Source: Marsupella aquatica (Eukaryota > Marchantiophyta). From it: 64,000 bases of DNA. Shown one piece after another: positions 58,895-64,000 of this stretch (positions within the stretch are counted from its first letter, which is position 1; each line of letters opens with the position of its first letter). The notes beneath the pieces were generated by a model that worked only from the letters and a program-made list of their open reading frames with translations, did not search any database and was not told where the DNA came from. Where the stretch lies: NCBI GenBank assembly GCA_973895155.1, contig OZ316892.1:1302001-1366000 (forward strand), given 5' to 3'. The position numbers and the translations under genes were made by a program.

Positions 58895-59760
58895 TTTATA
58901 TATAAATTAAATTAATAATTTTTAAATATAAAAACTTTAAACTTTGAAAAATGAAATTTAATAACTTTGGATTGGAGAGCAAAAACATTTTATCATAAGA
59001 TCCAAAGATTAGTGATCTTTAAATTACAAAATAAATATAAAAAATAAAATTTTTTTAAGAAAATAAATAATCATACAATATATTAATAAAATTTATAATT
59101 TACTTCAGACTTTATTATTTAATTTTATATAAAAAAAATTTTAAAATTTTAAAAATTATCATATCTAAATTTTAATTATAATAATTATTTTTAAAAACTT
59201 ACTAAATTCATAATATGAAGAAATATTATAAAAATAAATTTTTAAAATTAAATATATATTTTTAATATAAAATAATTAATTTAAATCTATAAAATATTTA
59301 AATATATTTTAAAAATATTAATGTAAAATAAATTTCTAATATTTATTATTATTTATATAAATATTAAATTATTTATATTTAAAATAATATAATATTAAAA
59401 GTTTTTTAAATATATTTTAAATAAATTTATTAATATAATAAGTTTTTCATTTTATTTAATATTTATTATAAATTAAAATTAATAAATAATATTTTATATA
59501 ATATTTTGAAATATAATATATTTTGACTAAATAATTTATTTTATTTTATAAAAAACTATTTATTTATTATAATATTTTAGATAAATTTATATTTTATTTA
59601 TTTACTTTTTATATAATTTATTATAATTTTAAATATTTAAATAAAATAATTCTTATAAAATAAACTTAGATAACCAAAAGGTACCCGAAATAATTATTTA
59701 TATTTATAAAAATAAATTATTAAATTATTGTAATTAAATACATATACCCAATGTAAAGAG
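58895..59760. repeat. A/T-only island 3
   Basis: About 860 bp of nearly pure A and T with words such as TTTAAATATATTTTAAA, and no ORF. It matches islands 1 and 2 in texture. Confidence 0.9.
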
Positions 59761-60958
59761 AGTCCATGCACAGATCCTTTGCAACTCAATTTTTCTATTA
59801 TACAAAAGCCCACATGAGAACAAAAGAGGCATGGGGACATTGTTGAGGGCAAAAGCACAGAGTTTATCTATTAGACAAAGGTAGGCATAGGAGACATGGT
59901 TGAGGGCAAGTTAAGAGTATTGCCTCTCTTTGTCCCTATGCATCATGATGTCTAGCCTTGCCTTGCCTTGCCATTCGCCCTTCAACCTGTCCTAGAAAAA
60001 GATGTCCCCCCTAGTACATTTACCTTCAGATGGAAACCCAGTGGCAATAAAGGAGAGACCAAGTGAAGAAGGTGCCAGGCTCAAATTGGTCGTATTGAAA
60101 GTCGCAGCGCTGAGAATGAATAGACTGGAATTTCTACTAGCGTTCCTCAAACAGTCACTAAGGTAATAGCATCAGTCGAAACGAATGGATAGACTGGTTG
60201 TGATGTCAAAGACGCGCTGCCCTGATTGAGGATTTCCTGCACACCGGGTTTTAAGGTTTCCTCCAGTTATGAACACATGGGAGGGAGAGCTTTGAACAAT
60301 TCAATTTTTTCCAAAACACTTGATACGTAGCTTTGCTTTTCTCGCACTGCCAAAATTGGCATCACTTGTCTTCCCATGCGGCCAATCTATAAATGAGCCA
60401 CAAACACGGTCGGCTCAGATGTCTGTCTGCAACCGAACTTGGAAATCACGAACACTCGCTGCAGTACTAGACGGCCACCTTGCCATCTCATGGCATCTGC
60501 TTCAGCTTTTCTCCAAGTGGGATCCTTCCTCATTTCGTCACTCAATACTGCCCTGGACATGATCTAAGCTTGGTGGAAGAAGTACTCTCCTCGTACTGGA
60601 CGAGTACATCTTGCAGACTTATAGACGAGCTCGAAGGTGAGTTCCCTACCTGGCAACAGGTGCACAATTGATGTCCCCATCGGATAGTGCTACCGGCCCC
60701 CCTATGTCCCACCTAGTGCTAGTGAGCATAACGAGAATGCACCTTGGCTACCAACTCCCTTGGAAGGCACGAAATTTGCCACCCACAAAATTAAAGCAAG
60801 AAGATAGATCGGAGGCAAAATCCCCACATAAAGGGTGCTGTCACAAACTGCTTCGGCGGCAAAGCCATTCGTTCATGCCTTCCATCATAGTGGGAGTGGT
60901 CAGCGAGCTCAATCATTACAAAACCCTTGTGCTGAAATCTTCCAGACTCCATGAAGTC
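59761..60958 (-). other. Region downstream of the F-box gene, possible 3' UTR
   Basis: No coding sequence is supported. The part next to the F-box stop (about 60300-60958) has a base composition like the gene and may be transcribed as 3' UTR. Near 59800-59910 there is an imperfect direct repeat containing TTGAGGGCAA. Confidence 0.4.
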
Positions 60959-62215
60959 CTACAGAATGATATCTAAACGAGGGTCAAAGAGAAAGATTTT
61001 CGTTGTTGGCGGATGTCTCCTCGTCGTCCTGACGACAGGTGAAGGCAAGACGGTCCAAGTTTTGGAATCCAAATTACAAATCCCCGTAAACTCATCATTA
61101 TGAATGCACACAAATCCACCACCCACATCGAACGAGACGAAACTCCTACTATTGGCCAAAGGTGAGGGCAATTGCAGCGCAGTCTTCCATTCTGAGGCCA
61201 AAAAGTCAAATTCATACAGAGAGAGCTGCCAGAAATTGTTCAAGTAGGAATCCGCCTCCCCAATCCGGAACCTCAATCTCAGAATAAGCAGCAATCTTCC
61301 ATCACTCTCGAACAATCTGCTCTCCACATATGACGAAGAGGGTGGAAGTGGTGCATCACCCACCACCAAGTTTTGTTCCGGCCCCAACTTTATACGCTCG
61401 GCTGCTGGCTGGTGTGTTGGTTTGATTCTGTACAAACGGGGTGAAGTTCCGTGGAACGTGGAGAGGAAAAACAGGTCACTACCTACGAGGGTAACCGATG
61501 GAAGCTGCTCTGCCAACGTGCAAACCGGAGAACCCTCGTCCCTTAACGAGACATCCTCTACAAGCTTCCAGGAGTTGCTGTGGACGTGATACACATAAAA
61601 TTTCCAGCCATGCCAGTGTAGATGATGCGGATGTATAACGTGTGGATCGTCCCAAACGTTCCACACCCCGGCAAGGATTCTGATCGTATCCGTGTCCTTG
61701 TCAAGCGTCATTTCGAAGACGTAGCTCTGCTGGAGAGCGATGTGTTCTAAGTCCGGCGGCAAGTGCAGCTGCCGTTGGCTACGATTGAGCGGATTGAGCA
61801 GAATGAGAGTCCGCTTCCCCCGGGTGGCTCCCTCCATGAGAAGCAGACCGGCAGCGGCAGCGATGACCTGAAAATTGGCCGACGACGAAAACGTTTGCCA
61901 GCTCCCACTGAGCGGACTGTAGATCTGGAACTCCCCGCCAAGGATGTCAGGATTGAGACAGCAGAACGGGGATGCTGATCCTTCCGGTGGCCGGGAGCAC
62001 CTCAAGAGTTCCGGGTCCCGGAGAAGGGTTCTCCAAAGGACACATACTCGCTGAAGACGTAGCTTGTCCATCCATGGGAGACGCTTCAGGATGGCCATCT
62101 GCAGCTCCTCAGGGTAGTTGCTCCATGGACTATTATCCTCGATGTTTACCAGCTGCTGCTCCACCTCCTGCCCCGCTTGCTGCAGCATCCGTTCCTCCTC
62201 ATCAATCTCCTCCAT
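60959..62215 (-). CDS. F-box protein with kelch-like C-terminal region (418 aa, intronless)
   Basis: The F-box motif lies at residues 31-72 (WSNYPEELQMAILKRLPWMD, then RVCVLWRTLLRDPELL). F-box proteins bind SKP1 and act as substrate receptors in SCF ubiquitin ligases. The remaining ~340 residues show repeated kelch/F-box-associated features: NPDILGGEFQIYSPLSGSW, LLNPLNRSQRQLHLPP, FYVYHVHSNSWKLVEDVSL, LYEFDFLASEWKTALQLPSP and GICNLDSKTWTVLPSP. Each pairs an aromatic strand with a W-x-x-L/V strand, as in a beta-propeller. An acidic coiled segment precedes the F-box. The ATG is at 62213-62215 and the stop at 60959-60961. There is no disruption, so it is probably functional. The substrate is unknown. 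Confidence 0.9.
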   Translation of the reverse strand: MEEIDEEERMLQQAGQEVEQQLVNIEDNSPWSNYPEELQMAILKRLPWMDKLRLQRVCVLWRTLLRDPELLRCSRPPEGSASPFCCLNPDILGGEFQIYSPLSGSWQTFSSSANFQVIAAAAGLLLMEGATRGKRTLILLNPLNRSQRQLHLPPDLEHIALQQSYVFEMTLDKDTDTIRILAGVWNVWDDPHVIHPHHLHWHGWKFYVYHVHSNSWKLVEDVSLRDEGSPVCTLAEQLPSVTLVGSDLFFLSTFHGTSPRLYRIKPTHQPAAERIKLGPEQNLVVGDAPLPPSSSYVESRLFESDGRLLLILRLRFRIGEADSYLNNFWQLSLYEFDFLASEWKTALQLPSPLANSRSFVSFDVGGGFVCIHNDEFTGICNLDSKTWTVLPSPVVRTTRRHPPTTKIFLFDPRLDIIL

Positions 62216-62256
62216 CTGTCTTCTCTGATTCTCCCCTCTCTCCTATCGTCTATTAA

Positions 62257-62606
62257 CGCAAATTCTTGAATCAGTTACTAGTTGGCAGACGGGAGACAGT
62301 AATGGGCCGATTGCACCACCTCCACTCGCTGCTGTTCCATCTCCTCTGTGTGTCTCCTTTTCTCTCGCCTCTCTCGTCCTGAAACACAAATCCTCGAGTC
62401 AAGTACCAGTTGGCAGGGCTGTCACAAATAAGGCCAAGTCCCGTCTCTCTTCTCGTCTTTAAGCGAAAATCCTCAAATCAATTTTCAGATGGGAGGGCGG
62501 GAGCGCCACAACAGGAAACCGACGATACCCTCCCTCCGTCATCTCTTGTAGAAACACAAATTCCTGAATCAATTATCAGTCCGTCAGGCGGGAAGCCACA
62601 GTAGGA
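62257..62606. repeat. Four diverged direct repeats upstream of the F-box gene
   Basis: Copies start near 62257, 62385, 62463 and 62555. Each is about 50 bp with the pattern CACAAATYCCTGAATCA, then a variable pyrimidine/A stretch, AGT(T)GGCAGG, and CACA near the end. Spacing is 80-130 bp. They lie within 400 bp upstream of the F-box ATG, hence in its promoter or 5' UTR. The gaps between copies are C/T-rich. Confidence 0.7.
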
Positions 62607-62642
62607 GCGCACCAGGCTTCCCCGAGCTAGAGACAGGGCTGA

Positions 62643-62876
62643 TCAATCAAGAGGAGAGACCACCCAAATCTCGGCGAGGCCTTTCCGCACCCAGCGATGG
62701 CACACTCTGTTCCTTCTGTTTGCTGCTGCTTGTCCTACTGGAGCTCCACCTCCGCCTAGTTTCTTCGTCCTCCACCGCTCCAACCTGCCCCGAACATTTA
62801 CGCCGGACCTCTGCTTCTGCTCTGCTTCACTAAGATCGCGTTTATCTCGAAGTTTCAACCAGTCATCTTCACTCAC
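62643..62876 (-). other. Short open frame upstream of the F-box gene (77 aa, doubtful)
   Basis: The frame runs from ATG 62876 and has a charged start (MSEDDWLKLRDKRDL), then an Arg/Gly-rich part. It could be an upstream exon, an independent small gene or chance. No splice connection in phase with the F-box gene was established and no homologue is recognised. Confidence 0.2.
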
Positions 62877-62967
62877 AGCCTCCGTCTCTGACCCCTCCCT
62901 CTCTTACCCTTTTCAATTTCTCCCCTTCCCTTTTCTCTTTGTGAGATGTGTCTTCAAAGGAAATGAG

Positions 62968-63251
62968 GAGGTTCCATGGGCCAGGGGCAGGGAGTACGAT
63001 CACTCCCTCTGACACCCCCTGGAACCCAAAAACAAAGTATGTCAAGGTGTACACAGTTTTGACTTAGGAGCCAATGAGAACGCCCTATATTGTTCCTATA
63101 CAGGGGATACCCTGAAATTTAACAGGGAGTGTGAGGAAAAATCATACTCCCTACTACACTAAATGTATACCCCTCAGTCCCCTGGAAAAACTGCAATTTT
63201 ATTGGTTTCAAAATCCTGAGAGTATCCCTACTCCCAGCCCCATGGAACCTC
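62968..63251. mobile_element. Inverted-repeat (MITE-like) element, 284 bp
   Basis: The two ends carry a perfect 13-bp inverted repeat, GAGGTTCCATGGG, with weaker extension (GGGAGTA on both sides). Several GTATCCC/GGGATAC and CCCTGG words inside are also inverted. No target duplication could be defined, so the transposon class is open. Confidence 0.5.
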
Positions 63252-63330
63252 GCTTTAGTAGAGTCTCCTCACCCTAATAGTGGATACTCCTTGGTTTATT
63301 GGGCTTCGTTGGTCTTCTTGGTGTCATTCC

Positions 63331-63499
63331 TTTTCCTTCCCTTTAATACCCTGTCTTTTGGCACTGTAATAGTGACAACATCTAATGTAGAGAACTCATT
63401 TTAGAGTGAGCCGCTGCTTTTCCTTCCCTTTAATATCCTGTCTTTTGGCATTGTAATAGTGACAACATCTAAATTAGGGAACTCGTTTTAGAGTGAGCC
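63331..63499. repeat. Two-copy tandem repeat, 87-bp unit
   Basis: Copies start at 63331 and 63418. Both begin TTTTCCTTCCCTTTAATA and contain TGTAATAGTGACAACATCTA and TTTTAGAGTGAGCC. There are only a few differences. Confidence 0.88.
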
Positions 63500-63594
63500 C
63501 TAGTGATCCCACATGGAAGGGCAACCAGGGGTGAGGAGATGATCAGAACTCTCATCCACTACCCACAAGATCCATCCCACACACATATACGCTC

Positions 63595-63690
63595 CACACC
63601 CCTGTGTGGAAGGATTGAACCTGGGACCTTTTAGTCCCAGGCTAATCCCCTAGCTAGCTGACCTAAGTCAGTTGGTTCCCCTCTCCCTTT
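63595..63690 (-). mobile_element. Possible tRNA-derived SINE head
   Basis: On the minus strand GGTTCAATCC (63609-63618) matches the polymerase III B box. About 35 bp upstream on that strand, TAGCTAGCTAGGGGATTAGC may serve as a degenerate A box. The intervening CTGGGACTAAAAGGTCCCAG is an inverted repeat like a tRNA anticodon stem. A full cloverleaf could not be folded, so a tRNA gene is unlikely. The tail and target duplication were not defined. Confidence 0.35.
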
Positions 63691-64000
63691 TCAATCGGGA
63701 ATTGCTCCCCGTACTGCTATGGTGTTCAAAAATGTTGCTGGGAGATTTTTCCAAAAAAGTTGAGAGAGAAAAAACGTTTAACATGTGACAAGGAAAACCA
63801 AAATACCCCCACTGATTTTGTAGGATATTCTGACCTCTGATTCACATCCATTTGGGGGTGAGTGGACAGTGGCTGGTCATCCAAATAGTAAAATCATCCA
63901 AGAATATGAACATGAAGCAACCAACTTCTACTAGAATACCAAACTTCCCCTTCTCATTCTCTTGAAAAAATTTTTTGGATCATATCAAATGGGTTTAAAG

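Noticed and set aside
63595-63690. Possible tRNA gene on the minus strand
   Set aside because: Only the B box and one stem-like segment are convincing. The acceptor and D arms cannot be formed, so a SINE-type relic was preferred.

Overview
The window is nuclear DNA of a land plant. The evidence is a kinesin-12 gene of the plant phragmoplast-orienting type split by about 39 short GT-AG introns, an intronless plant-style F-box gene, and Copia and Gypsy LTR retrotransposons of plant type. Introns of roughly 80-400 bp around a giant coiled-coil exon, plus a high repeat load, would fit a bryophyte or lycophyte better than a seed plant. That is a weak inference; no species is claimed.

Layout: 1-3.26 kb is intergenic with small repeats. 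3262-19277 (+) is a complete KIN12/POK-like kinesin gene, reconstructed here as 40 exons and 2,894 codons with every junction in phase. It contains a ~710-bp tandem duplication of three consecutive exons. 19.3-30.3 kb holds no gene I can name: scattered short ORFs, small repeats and one A/T-only island. 30303-38888 is a full-length but dead Copia element (344-bp LTRs, perfect 5-bp target duplication AGACA). It has itself been hit by a 639-bp Harbinger-type MITE and by a 1.56-kb LTR-like element (copy A). 38.9-41.4 kb has two copies of a hAT-like MITE and a LINE scrap. 42.0-55.4 kb is a decayed Gypsy complex: an extra upstream ORF, gag, protease, reverse transcriptase and the start of RNase H. 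It is broken by an unclassified insert, a second LTR-like element (copy B), a minus-strand LTR-like segment and a third hAT-like MITE. 55.4-60.9 kb is gene-free, dominated by two A/T-only islands either side of a pyrimidine-rich array. 60959-62215 (-) is an intact F-box gene, followed by repeats, an inverted-repeat element and a possible SINE.

Only two genes look functional, the kinesin and the F-box protein, and nothing links them functionally. The most unusual item is the pair of LTR-like elements A and B. They share termini, a CCGC target duplication, a TATA box behind unrelated tandem arrays, and two short ORFs whose protein sequence is conserved between diverged copies. I cannot match these ORFs to a known family. 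All splice sites, boundaries and identities were derived by eye, without database searches.
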